Shown piece by piece: positions 13,050-25,015 of a stretch of 64,000 bases of DNA (the stretch's first letter is position 1; each line of letters begins with the position of its first letter). This DNA comes from Planococcus citri (lineage: Eukaryota; Arthropoda; Insecta; Hemiptera; Pseudococcidae), in NCBI RefSeq assembly GCF_950023065.1, contig NC_088681.1, positions 4,154,001 to 4,218,000 of the forward strand. Direction: 5' to 3'. The notes beneath the pieces were generated by a model. The model did no database searches. It was not told the DNA's origin and was given only the letters and a program-made list of their open reading frames with translations. The translations under genes were made by a program, and so were the position numbers.

Positions 13050-13489
13050 TCGTAGTCCAGCATACAATAGGAATAATTGAACCCCCCCCCCCCCACCTCC
13101 CGATCCACTGGGGCAGCTTTTTTCTCGAATGGTACATTTTATAAGGAATATTTTAAAGCAAACTTGCTAAAAAAAACTTGACCCTGATAACAAAATGGCG
13201 GCCATTTTGATTGACAGGTCGGCAGAAATCGCAGATTTTGCTTTCCAACATAACACTCGCTCGAAATTTTGTTGAATTAGACTAAGATAGATCCAAAAAA
13301 AAATTCATCACCGGCCAAAATTTCAATGGCCAAAGTGCATTTTTCGACGAATTTTTAAAAATCAGATTTAAGTCAAATGAATGAGGGGGAAAAAATCCAA
13401 ATTTCACCAAGTTGACCTAGAAAGCTGAAATTTGAGATATATTTTATTTTCGACGTGCTAAATTGACCAGAAACTGGTTTAAACCGTTT

Positions 13490-14749
13490 TGAGCAGTTCT
13501 GGAGCCTCCAGTAGATTTTTGAAGCTTGAAATTTCTACAAAATTTTATCGAATGAAGTTGGAAATCCAAAATTTACTCTGCACTCCAACTTCAACACCCG
13601 ATTTCAAGTCGTTTTGGAACCTCCAGCAACTTTTTGGAAATTACTGGAGGCTCCAGTAAATTTTTGAAAATTGAGATTTCTACAAAATTTCACCAAATGG
13701 AGTTGAAAAGGCGAAATTCACTTTGCACAGTACGTGCTGAAGTTAATTCGGACTATGCATTTTTTGAATACCTAACAAAAGTTTCTAAAAAGTCATTGGA
13801 GGCTTCAAAATTGATTGAAACTGCCTGCAATCCACCTCGGAATTAATGTAAAAAATAGGGTGTTTACTGAATTTAATCTTTCGACCACAAACGAAGATGG
13901 GAGGGTAATTTTTCACATTTTCAAAGAAGCATGAAATCGATGGGAAAAAATATACATAGGTATATTTTTAACTGAAAAAACTGATTTTGAAAAACTAACG
14001 AGTCAGTACCTTACGAATATCAGCCATGATGGTGCAAAAAGTAGCTGAAAGCTTCAAAATGACTTGAAACCACCTGCAGTTGACTTCTTGATGTACTTAA
14101 ATTAGTTTGCAGACTGAATTTTGGCTTTCTAAAACTCCATTTTGATGAAATTTTGTGGAAATGTCAACTTTCAAAAATCTGCTGGAGGCTCTGAGAATTT
14201 TCAAAAAGTCGCTGGAGGCTCCAAAACGACTTGAACACACCTGCAGTTGACTCGATAGCGTGTTGAAATTGGAGTGCAGAGTGAATTTTGGAGTTCCTGC
14301 TCAGTTTAGTAAAATATTAGGGAAATTCGGAACTTTGAAAAATCTGCTGGAGGCTCCAGTAATTTCCAAAAAGTCGCGGAGGCTCTAAAATGACTTGAAA
14401 TCTACTTGCAGTCGACTTCATAACATATTGAAATTAGCTTAACAGAATAAATTTCGGCTTTTTAACTCCATTATCCTAGTTGGAAAAATTCACTGGAGGC
14501 TCCAAGAATTTTCAAAAAGTGGCTGGAGGCTCCAAAACGACTTGAACCCACCTGCAGTTGACTCGATAGCGTGTTGAAATTGGAGTGCCGAGTGAATTTT
14601 GGAGTTCCTGCTCAGTTTAGTAAAATATGTATTATGGAAATTCCGAACATTGAAAAATCTCCTGGAGGCTCCAGTAATTTCCAAAAAGTCGCTGGAGGCT
14701 CCAAAACGACTTGAAATCTACTTGCAGTCCTCTTCATAGCATATTGAAA
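13490..14749. repeat. GCTGGAGGCTCC satellite, left part
   Basis: Monomers of about 150 bp, each with CTGGAGGCTCCAAAACGACT followed by GCAGTCGACT or GCAGTTGACTCGATAGCG and then a TTTCGG or TTTTGG stretch. This part is more diverged than the part after the inserted retroelement. It sits inside the foldback element. Confidence 0.85.
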
Positions 14750-14780
<31 letters not shown>

Positions 14781-15483
14781 GTTTATTTTGAATAATATTT
14801 ACATCTTATAATTACTTATCCCTGCGGTGAGGGGGCGGGGCCTAAGCCCCGCCCCTTCCGCAGAGATAATACCAGTACAATCTTAAGTTTAAGGGGAGGG
14901 TGATGTATATTCTAATACTAAATTACAAACTTAATACTAAAATTTAGCTATAAAGACTATGTACAACTTAAACTAAGCCAAGATTAGGAGTGTTTCAATT
15001 TTGCTTAAAACTAGGAGGGGAAGGGGACGGTTCGGCCACCCAGTGGTCCTGGAGCCGCAGTGAGTGGGGGGCCCCAGTTTTGGTTGGGACTGCTGACCCA
15101 CCCCCCCAGCACCAGGCCAAAGGCCCGGAGCTCCTAGGCAGTATCCCAGAATCGCTCCCACCACTTCGGGGTTGAGGGAGTGGTCACCCTAGGATGTAGC
15201 CCATTCCCCCCTTCCGCGGATTTGGAGCGACCCCCGACCCGTCTCCCATTTTGGGGTAGGCCTAGGAGGTCTCCGGGCACCACTGTACCCTTAACTACCT
15301 CAGAAAGAGATCTCCTAGAGTAGGATTGTCCAAAAGGATATTATTTCTGATGTGTGAAAGTGGGAACACTCGGTCCCACCTTACATAGTGGATAACGTTG
15401 GAGTAGTTTTGAATGCTGAGAATGGACACATACCATAGGTTTCTTCCATCCTTCAGCTTAGGGTAGTGCTACAATAATATACA
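14750..15483 (-). mobile_element. 5'-truncated retroelement 3' end, copy 1
   Basis: On the minus strand this is a GC-richer sequence that ends with an AATAAACCC signal and an A tail (23 T on the plus strand at 14750-14772). It interrupts the satellite, which resumes with TAGCTTACAGAATAAATTTC at 15484. The same sequence, with its own A tail, is at 51180-51805. There it continues upstream into a macro-domain reading frame, so this copy is only the 3' untranslated part. It holds about 53 bp (near 15305-15358) that the other copy lacks. No clear target duplication is visible. Open frames in this segment lie in the 3' UTR and are not credible genes. Confidence 0.85.
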
Positions 15484-16890
15484 TAGCTTACAGAATAAAT
15501 TTCGGCTTTCCATCTCCATTTTTCTAGTTGAAAAAATCCACTGGAGGCTCCTAGAATTTTCAAAAAGTCGCTGGAGGCTCCAAAAGACTTGAACTCACTA
15601 GCAGTCGACTTGATAGCGTGTTCAAGTTGAAGTGCACGGTGAATTTCGGATTTTCAACTTCATTTGATGGAAATTTCAAGTTTGAAAAATCTGCTGGAGG
15701 CGCCAGTAATTTCCAAAAAGTCCCTGGAGGCTCCAAAACGACTTGAAATCTACTTGCAGTCGACTTCATAGCATATTGAAATTAGCTTACAGAATAAATT
15801 TCGGCTTTCTAACTCCATTTTCCTAGTTGAAAAATCCACTGGAGGCTCCAAGAATTTTCAAAAAGTGGCTGGAGGCTCCAAAACGACTTGAAATCTACTT
15901 GCAGTCGACTTCATAGCATATTGAAATTAGCTTAACAGAATAAATTTCGGCTTTCTAACTCCATTTTCCTAGTTGAAAAAATCCACTGGAGGCTCCTAGA
16001 ATTTTCAAAAAGTGGCTGGAGGCTCCAAAAGACTTGAACTCACTAGCAGTCGACTTGATAGCGTGTTCAAGTTGAAGTGCAGCGTGAAAATCGGATTTTC
16101 AACTTCATTTGATGGAAATTTCAAGTTTGAAAAATCTGCTGGAGGCTCCAGTAATTTCCAAAAAGTCGCTGGAGGCTCCAAAACGACTTGAAATCTACTT
16201 GCAGTCGACTTCATAGCATATTGAAATTAGCTTACAGAATAAATTTCGGCTTTCTAACTCCATTTTCCTAGTTGAAAAATCCACTGGAGGCTCCAAGAAT
16301 TTTCAAAAAGGGGCTGGAGGCTCCAAAACGACTTGAACTCACCAGCAGTCGACTTAATAGCGTGTTCAAGATTGAAGTGCAGGGTGAATTTCGGATTTTC
16401 AACTTCATTTGATGGAAATTTCAAGTTTCAAAAACCTGCTGGAGGCTGTAGGAATTTTCAAAAAGTCGCTGGAGGCTCCAAAACGACTTGAAATCTACTT
16501 GCAGTCGACTTCATAGCGTATTGAAATTAGTTTAAGGAATGAATTTTGGCTTTTCAACTCTATTTGCAGAAATTTCAAGTTCCAAAAATTTACTGGCGGA
16601 TTCAGTAATTTCCAAAAAGTCGCTGGAGGTTCCAAAATGACTGGAACTCACCAGCAAATCGACTTAATAGCGCGTTTAATTAAATTGTAGTGCAGCGTGA
16701 ATTTCGGATTTCCAACTTCATTTGATGAAATTTCGTGAGAGTTGCAAGCTTCAAAAATTCACTGGAAGCTCCAAGGTTTTCAAAAAGTGCCTCGAGGCTC
16801 TAAAATGGCGTAAACTCACCAGCAGTCGACTTGATATTCGGATTTACAACTTCATGATATGAAATTTCAAGGTTCAGAAATCTTCTGGAG
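15484..16890. repeat. 300 bp higher-order satellite of two 145/155 bp monomers
   Basis: GCAGTCGACTT occurs at about 15601, 15756, 15901, 16046, 16201, 16345 and 16501. Spacings alternate between roughly 145 and 155 bp, so pairs of monomers form a 300 bp unit. Type A reads CGACTTGATAGCGTGTTCAA; type B reads CGACTTCATAGCATATTGAA. Near-identical 69-residue open frames at 15560-15769 and 16005-16214 (minus) come from this periodicity and are not genes. Confidence 0.9.
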
Positions 16891-17280
16891 GCTCCGTAAT
16901 CGCCCAAAACGGTTTAAAACTGTTTCCAATCGATTTGACAGGTCAAAAATGAGGCATATTTCAAATTTCAGCTTTCTATGGCAATTTCGTAAAACTTTGA
17001 TTTTTTTTCTAAATTCACCAAAAATCGATAAAATACACCTTAGCACTTTAAATTTTGACTGGTGATGAATTTTTACATTCTCTTTCGATCTACGAGCTTT
17101 GTACAGTTCATAAAATTTAGTGGGAGTCTTATATTGGAAATCGAGCTAGCCTGTCAATTAAAATTGTCGCTTTTTTTGTTATTAGGATCAACTTTTTTTT
17201 TTGTCAAGTTTACTTTAAAAATTTTCTTAGCATGTCCTCTTTCAGAAAAAAGTTGTCCCTGACTAGGGGGGGGGGATTAG

Positions 17281-18389
17281 ATGGGTAACAAAGGGTGCCT
17301 AATATATTTCTGCACCTCCTGTACTTCTTCATTAAATCAAATCTAATCTAATTACCCATACAGATTTGTAACTTGTAAGCACCGCACCCATTCGCTAATC
17401 GCAATATTAATTTTTCCCTTTATGTACCCCTCTCCTTCCCAATCCCATCCTACACCATTGGTTTGGTTTAGTTTGAGGACAATTACACTAAAAGTACTTG
17501 AACGAGCACATGCAAGAGTGTTCTAAATTGTATTTGTATCACACCAGTCGTAAATTTTACAAGCACCTATTTAGCGCCGCCAAATTATAGGTGTGCGAGT
17601 GTAATATGTACATACATACTTACTTAGTATGTTGTAGCCACTTTTGTTTTGCGTGTGAGCTGTACGATTTGAATTATTTTTTATGGGAGTGTTGACTTGT
17701 ACTCGTACGTACATATATGACAAATCTCTCGCATATACGTTTCATTTTGTCGAATTGTTGTATTTCCCCCCCCTTCTTTCTCTGTCACTCTATATAAACA
17801 AATGTAAATATACATTATACAATACACGTAAAGTACCAGTAGTGTTTAATATTTTATATATCACGATTCAAATTTTACATCATTGAACGAAGAATGTTGT
17901 AAATTTACCGATTACCATCGTTTTATGTGCGTTATTTACATATTTCTGGTATTTGTACTCGTACATGCGTAAATAGGTGTGTAAATTCGAAGTCGATCAC
18001 GTTGAAACGTGGATTTTATGAAAAATTTCATTTTTTACCCCTTGCGTGATTAATACATACAATTTGATCGAGAAGTTGCCTATCTTTATGACGCATGTTG
18101 ATCGATTTCGTTGAAAATTCGAAAATAAAAATACATAATTTAGTGAAAATTTTACGCATTTCTACATTCTTCAATATTTATTAATAATATGGTTCTGCCT
18201 ACCAAGAATTTTGGTACCTTGAAGAATGAAGATCCGGATCAAAAAATAACTTCAATTTCCAGGTCGTTCTTTGTCAACCTTGTTAAATCAGCATGATTTT
18301 AGGTTTTTAGAAATTTCAATTTGGTTCAAAATTTTCTTCAGCTATTAAATTTCTCGTGACAATTAGAGGGGGGGGCTTTGGAGGGAGCC
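17281..18389. other. Unique-looking non-coding block
   Basis: Sequence of ordinary complexity with GTACTCGTACGTAC and GTACTCGTACATGCG words. No coding domain, RNA gene or element end recognised. Confidence 0.4.
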
Positions 18390-18845
18390 AAATCAAAAAA
18401 TGAGTCAATATTCGTGTTCAGCACTCTTGAAAACTTATGAAATGATATGTCACACGATATTTGAATTTTTTTCACATTTTGACCAAAATTTTGGGGCTCC
18501 TATCCCTCATGGTTTTACGAATCACATTATAAAAATTGAAAATAAGTTGATATTCGTATTCCACACTCCCAAAAACATAATTAAACACATGTCAAACAAT
18601 TTTTTCAGTTTTTAAGAAATTTTGGGGCTAATGGGGAAAAGGCACTAAAGACGGCCAAATCGACAAAATGACTCGATATTCATGTTCAGGGGTTTTGAAA
18701 ATATTTGAAACGTTGTGTCACACAATATTTGATTTTTTTTTACATTTTGTCTAAAATTTTAACGCTCTCCCCCCCCCTCCTCCCTTCCCTTCCTTCCAAA
18801 ATAGACACGAATCTCATCACGAAAATAAATTTTGGACACCCTGTA
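18390..18845 (+). repeat. Three-unit array related to 3270-4680
   Basis: ATATTCGTGTTCA-type words at about 18408, 18550 and 18676 (spacings about 142 and 126 bp) are followed by GAAAACTTATGAAATGATAT-like and CACGATATTTGAATTTTTT-like blocks, in the same order as the array at 3270-4680. The block ends with GACACCCTGTAT at 18836-18845, a word that also ends other repeat blocks in this window. Confidence 0.7.
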
Positions 18846-20179
18846 TTTAAAACAAGCTATACAATATATTACGGAATGCATAGAGAGCTATATTTCACGA
18901 TCATATGCAAGTATGGTGTCCTTGTTGATAAGATAATGAGGCGTGGCAGAGCCACGAAAGAGCTAGGCTGCTTTCTGGTTCCAGGTCCTGCAGGGAATAT
19001 TCATTACAAAAAAAAAAAAGTACAAGATTGTTTTCCTAGTTCTCTTAAGACAATTAGTACAGAGTATGCGTTACCTTGGAATGAGGTATATTCTCAATTT
19101 ACCATTATAGGTTTGAAATATGCGAGTTGTTGTGAGATAAAACTTCAAAACTAGATTACATACGGATAGGTCTCGATATGTACGCTGACGTATGTATGTA
19201 CCTTTCGAAGTCATCGACTGTTTAATATGACTATATCACGATTACCAGAAATGAACCTCTCTACCGTCTATGTATCTTCTCTGAAAAATACAACTACGTC
19301 ATCATCGTTCTCCACGCTACGTAATTTTATTCGCGATAGATAGAAATTATAAAGTTGTCAGTGTATTAAAAAAAATGGGCCATCGCGGTTACGCGGATTT
19401 AGATTTGTCTAAAGAAGCGGGATGAAAAAAAAAAAGTTTTTCAAACTTTTCTACGATATAGTTTCTTATTCGCGAGCAGCGGAATTTTTTTCGCACGTTT
19501 TTGATTTCATTTGGAGTGTTTTAAAAAGGTGGTAAATACGACGATAGGGATAGGGGGAAAAGAAAGCAGCGCAGAGGTGTAACGTAGGAGGTTTTAAAAA
19601 AATATACTATACAGAAAGACGCCTCGTATAATCGAATTTTACGCTCGTGATTTCAAAAGCGAACTTTAATGAAACATTTTTACAGTAAATAAAAAAAACA
19701 GACTTGGGAAAAAAGTAAAAGCTTTAGTCAAAGGATGACGACGCATCTAGTTTTAGTTATTTTCTTTCATGGGGTACTGCTTCGTAGTACGATGATTAGA
19801 ATTTCCTCCCCTTTTTCTTTTTTATAAATACGCGAGAAGGTGAGAATGTCAAAGATTTCATGTTTGTTCGAGGGGTTATGGAAATAGTATGTGTACCGTG
19901 TTGGGATTTCAAACGAAGCACAGATGGGAAATGAAAATAAAATTAGGGTTGGAATGATCGCAGTTTTTGGTAATTTTTCGTATGTAGATATTTAGTTATC
20001 TAAATGAATGAGTAATTGAACAAATCAACACACTTTATCGTTATAATGAAATCATACGAGGGCTTGAATGCAGGTTTTTCGTCTTAGCTCTGTTTTTCTT
20101 GTCTATTTACCGCAAATTCTTCTAATTTCCTTGGGATTTTTCGTGTCGGTTTGTCTAATTCTGAGAAAGTTGTTTTACT
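18846..20179. other. Unique-looking non-coding block
   Basis: Begins just after the ACACCCTGTA border. A 149-residue frame ends at 19154 but starts inside the repeat array and shows no known domain. Nothing else recognised. Confidence 0.4.
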
Positions 20180-21000
20180 AGTTTGCAATTTGCTTGCAAA
20201 AATTATTCATTTTTCCGGAAATCGTCCGCTATCTGTGGAAAACATCAAAAACTTCACCGAATTGACTTAGAAAATTGTGGTATACCCTTTTTTCAAACCC
20301 TAAGCACTGGAATTTCCAGCAGATTTTTCAAAGTTGAAATTTTTGCAAAATTGTTCTTAACGAAGTTAGAGGAATGAAATTTACATTATAATACCCTAAT
20401 TTCGACATCCTGAGTCGATTGGTGATGGTTTTGAATCGTTCTTGTGCCCCTCGGCGGATTTTTGAATTCTCCAATTTTCAAAAAAACGCTCAAGTATCCG
20501 GAACGGTTCAAAACCATCATAAATCAATTTGAGCAGTTGAAAATGGGGTACCTACAAATCAAATTTCGGCCTTTTATGTTTATTTGATTTTTTTTCACAA
20601 GAAATAGGTCAAATTTGAATTTTTAAAATTTTGAAAAAAATTTAAAATAAATTTCAGTGCCTCATTTTTTTTGCGGGTGGTGTATTTCAAGATGCTCTTT
20701 CAGTTTCCCTTTGTCAGGTTCAACATTTTTTGTGCCGGTTGAAATATTTTCCTTGTTTGAAAAATAAAGCTTAGAATTATGGTCTATCATGATTCCAGGA
20801 TTGGGGGTGGGCGTGAGACCTCTCACAAAATCCTTTCGGTGGTCCCAGAAGTCCGTTTTTTCAACAATTTTTTAGATATCAGATATTTTCTAAAAAATTC
20901 AGTTGCTTTTTTTTTACTGAACTAGAAGGTCATTTTAGCCGAAGAAATTTCAACAAAATTTGCTCAAATTCAGTATTTAGATTTGGTTCGATGTTGGATT
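20180..21000. repeat. Dispersed repeat of the GAAACCGTTTCCAATCGATT family
   Basis: Contains GAATTGACTTAGAAAATTG, 'CTTCAAAATTTG' and 'GGTTCAAAACCATCATAAAT' wording shared with the foldback arms and with blocks at 24.8-25.0, 26.6-28.6, 30.6-31.3, 39.3-39.5 and 50.9-51.2 kb. It is cut by the Jockey insertion at 21012. Confidence 0.6.
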
Positions 21001-21904
21001 GAAGGGGGATCTTTTTTTTTTCTTCAAATTATTTATTTATGGAACTGATACAAGAATCAACAACTTAAAATTATCAAAGCTATTTACAACACTATTTAAA
21101 AATTATATTTAATTTATAGTAATTTGCGTAGTGCACTTAGAGGTTAATAAGGTCCAATGTGTGGAGTCTGCTCAGCCTCCTTGTGTCATCACTTTGGTCA
21201 AAAAGTACTACAGCTTCACAATTCGGGTGTTTATGGAGCTGGTTCACATATTATGCGTTCGCTTTTTAGTGAATAATTACATCCACTGGTTCGAGCCGGA
21301 GGTCACTTTGAAGTTGTTCATTTGAGACAAACCAAGGAGCCTTAGTTATGGCTCTCATGAACTTATTTGGAAAACGCTCGATGACAAGGCGATTTGACTT
21401 TTTAGTGACACCCCAAATTTCAAGTCCATATGACCATGCAGGAAGAAATATGGTTTTGTAGATTAGTCTCTTGTTGGCTAAGCTCAATTTTGAATGACTT
21501 CCAATTAACCATTGAAATTTTTGAAATTGTAGGTTCATATAGTCATGTTTTTTCCGAACATGTTCTTGCCAATTTAGCTTACAATCTAGGTGTAAGCCCA
21601 AGTAGCGGGTGTGCTGTGCCATAGGGACTGGTTTGCTGTTGATGATAGTAGGAACATATCTGTGCTTATGGAGCACAAAATCTACCCATACAGATTTATT
21701 TTCATTCAGCTGGATCTTTCATTTTCTGGCCCATTTGACAATATTGTCTACAGCTGTTTGAAGACGACTTACAGCTTTCTCATAATTATCATCACATGTA
21801 ATGACACCAGAGTCATCTGCAAACAGCATGGTGATAGTATCTTCAGTAACTGGGAAGTCACTTGTGAAAAAAAGAGTAAGTATAAGTTCCAGCACCAGGG
21901 CTGT

Positions 21905-22340
21905 TGGACACGAAACGTAAACGTGTCGTTTCGTTTCGGTTGAGCTCTTTGAACCAAACTGTTTCGTTATACCGTTTCGTTTCATTCCATAAAAGTGGTA
22001 TCATTTCGTTTCGTGCCGTTTTGTGTCGTTTCATTTCGTTTCCTTTCAGCCAAAAAAGTGAGAAAAGCGGACATTTTCATTAATAAATGAAGAAGAGAAC
22101 CCCTCTAGAGGCTCTAAATGGATGAAATTTGAGTGAATTTGACAAAATTTGGTCGGAATTTATAAAAAAAACTTGCAATGAAAAATCGAAAATTGAAGAA
22201 ACAGAAATGATTCGTTTCGTTATAACGTTTCGTTTCGTGTAATTTTTTTGATTCGTTTCGTTTCGTGTCTCGTTTCGTGTCCAGAGGGAAAATTTTCCGT
22301 TTCGTTTCGTGTCTTTCGTTTCGTTTCGTTTCGTATTAAC
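21905..22340. mobile_element. MITE rich in CGTTTCGTTTCG inside the LINE
   Basis: This 436 bp insertion splits the RT frame between AGVPQGSVL and the FADD region. Flanks AGGGCTGT (21897-21904) and GGGCCTGT (22341-22348) match at 6 of 8 positions, a plausible decayed 8 bp duplication. The ends read TGGACACGAAACG and, on the complement, GTTAATACGAAACG. Both arms are filled with CGTTTCGTTTCGTGTC words in opposite orientation. The open frames over it are by-products of the hexamer repeat. Confidence 0.75.
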
Positions 22341-22714
22341 GGGCCTGTCCAGCACACTGCCTTGTGGAACACCAGCGGCAATTGCTGTATCTTGTGATGA
22401 GCCACAGCCCCATTGAACTCTAAAGGTGTGATGCTTCAGATAACATATTAGTAGATCACATAGACTGCTAGGAAGATAAGCTCTTAGTTTGATGATAAGT
22501 TCCTCGTGCCAGACCCTTTCAAAGGCACAACTGACATCTAGGAAGGTAGCTGGTGCAATGTATTAACTGTGCGATGTACTTGTTCAATAGTTGAATGCTT
22601 TGCTCGAAAGCCAAATTGGATTGCTGGAATGACGTTCTTCTCTATAATGACTTTCATCAGGCGCTTACAGACCACTTTTTCAAAGACTTTAGATATGATT
22701 GGTAGCAGCGAGAT

Positions 22715-23959
22715 TAGGGTAGTCCTTATTTTTGAAGTTGGGATTTTTTCCGCTCCCACCCCCTAAAGTGGTGACCTCGGGTGAGAAAATAATTCCCTAT
22801 TTTTTATTTTTTCCATTTTCGAAAAATTTGGGCTGAGGTGGGCCCCTCAATTTTCAAAAATTTGAAAAAAACCTAATTCAAAGAAAAATTTTTGAAATTT
22901 CAAAATCTCGAGTTCCATCATCTCTAGAAGGTCCTTTTTGAGTAAAAAAGCCTCTCATGGCGATTTTAGCCCCCTCCCATGAAAACCAAGCTGACCCCCC
23001 AGAATAGCTGAAATTCGTATATTATATGAGATGTCCTAAAATTGGTTGTTTTTGGTCTTTCCTCCTTCCAACCCCACAAAGTGGTGTCCTTTGGTGAGAA
23101 AATAATTCCCTATTTTTTATTTTTTCCATTTTCAAAAAATTTGGGTTGCGGTGGGCCCCTCAATTTTCAAAAATTTGGAAAAAAACCAATTCAAAGAAAA
23201 ATTTTTTAAATTTCAAAATTTCGAGTTCCATCGTCTCTAAAAGGTCCCTTGTGAGTAAAATAGACTCTCATGACGATTTTAGCCCCCTCCCATGAAAACC
23301 AAGCTGACCCCACCAGAATAACTGAAATTTGTATTTTAGCTTTTCTGGTGGGGACAGCTTGGTTTTCATGGGAGGGGGCTAAAATCGTCATGAGAGTCTA
23401 TTTTACTCAAAATGGACCTTTTAGAGACAATGGAACTCAAAATTTTTAAATTTTAAAAATTTTTCTTTGAATTGTTTTTTTTCCAAAGTTTTGAAAATTG
23501 AGGGGCCCACCGCAACCCAAATTTTTTGAAAATGGAAAAAATGAAAAATAGGGAATTATTTTCTCACCAAAGGACACCACTTTGTGAGGTTGGAAGGAGG
23601 AAAGACTAAAAACAACCAATTTTAGGACATCTCACATAATATACGAATTTCAGCTATTCTGGGGGGGTCAGCTTGGTTTTCATGGGAGGGGGCTAAAATC
23701 GCCATGAGAGGCTTTTTTACTCAAAAAGGACCTTCTAGAGATGATGGAACTCGAAATTTTGACATTTCGAAAATTTTTCTTTGAATTAGGTTTGTTTCAA
23801 ATTTTTGAAAATTGAGGGGCCCACCGCAGCCCGAATTTTTTGAAAATGGAAAAAATAAAAAATAGGGAATTATTTTCTCACCCGAGGTCTCTACTTCAGG
23901 GGGTGGGAGCGGAAAAAATCGCACATTTTTTTTTTACCATGTAGTTAAGGACCACCCTA
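22715..23959. mobile_element. 1.25 kb near-palindromic foldback element, hAT-like
   Basis: Starts TAGGGTAGTCCTTA and ends TAAGGACCACCCTA, flanked by exact AGCGAGAT at 22707-22714 and 23960-23967. Removing the element and one duplicate restores the conserved PISLLPIIS stretch of the reverse transcriptase, which confirms the borders. The arms (about 22740-23335 and 23345-23930) are almost complete inverted copies meeting near 23340, where CCTCCCATGAAAACCAAGCT faces its complement. Each arm holds two diverged units of about 300 bp (CACTTTGTGG..., CTCATGRCGATTTTAGCC...). No transposase. Confidence 0.92.
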
Positions 23960-24516
23960 AGCGAGATAGGATGATAGGAGCTGGGTTCCTCAGGGGTTTG
24001 CCCGGTTTCAGAATAAGGATCATTTTGGCTAGCTTCCATGAGGTTGGTACAAATCGTAGGCAAAGTGCCATGTTGAAAAGTGATGTCATTGTATAATAAC
24101 CCTGATTGAGGTAGTTCTCTGATCATAGAAGGTAGGACTTCATCTGAACCAGCTGATTTATGCAGCTTCAACTCATCAACAAGCTGAGCTACTTCAATAG
24201 GAGATGCATGTTGTATGTAATTATGATCAACACTTTGCTCATTCAGGTGTTCTGTTGGAGGGTTATCAGGTATACAGAACACACTCTAAAATGACGAGCC
24301 ATAAGCTCAGCTTTTTCAATATCACTTCTCTAGCTAATGAACCATCTTCCTTCCGAAGTGGGGAATTATAGGTAACTGGCCTTCGTATCTCTTTAGCAGC
24401 TTTCCACAAGGATTATCCTGCTTCTTTGGTTGGAGCTAAAGAGGTCAAATATGCACTGAAAGTATAGTTATTCCATCCGTTGATGGCTTTCTTGATATCA
24501 CTGCAGAAGGGGGATC

Positions 24517-25015
24517 TACGTAAGTGAGGATGACCATGAGTTAATATTCAAGGATGTCCAAATTTTTGGGAAGAGGTGGACGGGGGCAGGACCGTCAAGC
24601 GTCGAGATCCAATGCAGGCCCAGGGCAAGTATAATTTGACCACCTTTCTAGGAACGAAATTATTTAAGGTTTTAAGATAGCGGGAGGGGTACGGGGATTC
24701 GTCTGAAAATGAGAGAACTAAAGACGATGTTTTTTATTCAAGGAGTTAATTTTTTTTGACCTTGGAAAACCTTGTGTCACGCCCCCCCCCCTGGTCACTC
24801 CAAATTGACCTAGGAGGCTGAAATTTGGCATGCACATCTTGTCATCCGGTGATTATCCTAGATGTTCCTTTTGGGGTTTTTAACTTTTCAACCTCACCTT
24901 GTGCTTTTTGCAGCTATAGAAAAATGGATTTCCGCACCTTTTTCAACGAATTTCGATGTTGTGACATCGCTGAAGCCTCTTCAAATTGACCTAGGAGGTT
25001 GAAATTTGGCAAGGT
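24517..25015. repeat. Dispersed repeat, ACCTAGGAGGCTGAAATTTGG family
   Basis: CAAATTGACCTAGGAGGCTG followed by AAATTTGGC occurs twice (near 24805 and 24977), about 170 bp apart. This is the same dispersed family that flanks the Jockey copy on the other side, consistent with the LINE having jumped into it. Confidence 0.6.

Larger units (their letters stand above)
13050..17280. mobile_element. 4.2 kb foldback element with about 400 bp arms
   Basis: The left arm (about 13050-13500) holds ACAAAATGGCGGCCATTTTG and GACAGGTCGGCAGAAATCGC. The right arm (about 16890-17280) carries the diverged complement, including CTAGCCTGTCAATTAAAAT. The outer tips show C or G runs and the word TCAATTATTCCTATTGTATG (read outward). 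Between the arms lies a tandem satellite interrupted by a retroelement tail. No transposase frame is present, so the unit is non-autonomous, in the style of Drosophila Foldback elements. Other copies lie at 38690-39835 (right half) and 10795-11110 (tip-to-tip deletion). Exact ends and a target duplication were not established. Confidence 0.75.
21266..24505 (-). pseudogene. Broken Jockey-clade reverse transcriptase (LINE ORF2)
   Basis: Four pieces read in order on the minus strand. From 24505 to 23968 come the pre-RT linker (SLWKAAKEIRRPVTYNSPLR, then a decayed frame) and HKSAGSDEVLP, MEASQNDPYSETGQTPEEPS and YHPISL. From 22714 to about 22540 come PIISKVFEKVVCKRL and FGFRAKHSTIEQVHR (RT fingers). 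From about 22540 to 22341 comes AGVPQGSVL. From 21900 to 21290 come the catalytic FADD box within MLFADDSGVITCDD, then RYLGLHLDCKLNWQEHV and WSYGLEIWGV (thumb and connection). The order and motifs match Jockey-type LINEs, which reverse-transcribe their RNA at a chromosomal nick. Two MITE insertions, several frameshifts and stops, and the 5' truncation make it inactive. Confidence 0.92.
21001..24516 (-). mobile_element. 5'-truncated Jockey-like LINE with 11 bp target duplication
   Basis: The insertion is bounded by GAAGGGGGATC at 21001-21011 and 24506-24516, an exact 11 bp duplication. On the minus strand it ends in a poly(A) tract (T run from 21012) after AATAAATAAT. Removing the two DNA elements nested inside (21905-22340 and 22715-23959) leaves about 1.8 kb of ORF2 with the reverse transcriptase. 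The 5' part is missing, as is usual for truncated LINE copies. Confidence 0.93.

Noticed and set aside
14973..15175. Glycine/proline-rich frames in the retroelement tail, also at 51387-51587
   Set aside because: They lie in the 3' untranslated part downstream of the macro frame. The second copy differs by indels that break the frame.
15560..16214. Two near-identical 69-residue frames
   Set aside because: They repeat at the satellite period and lie in tandem DNA, so they do not represent a duplicated gene.
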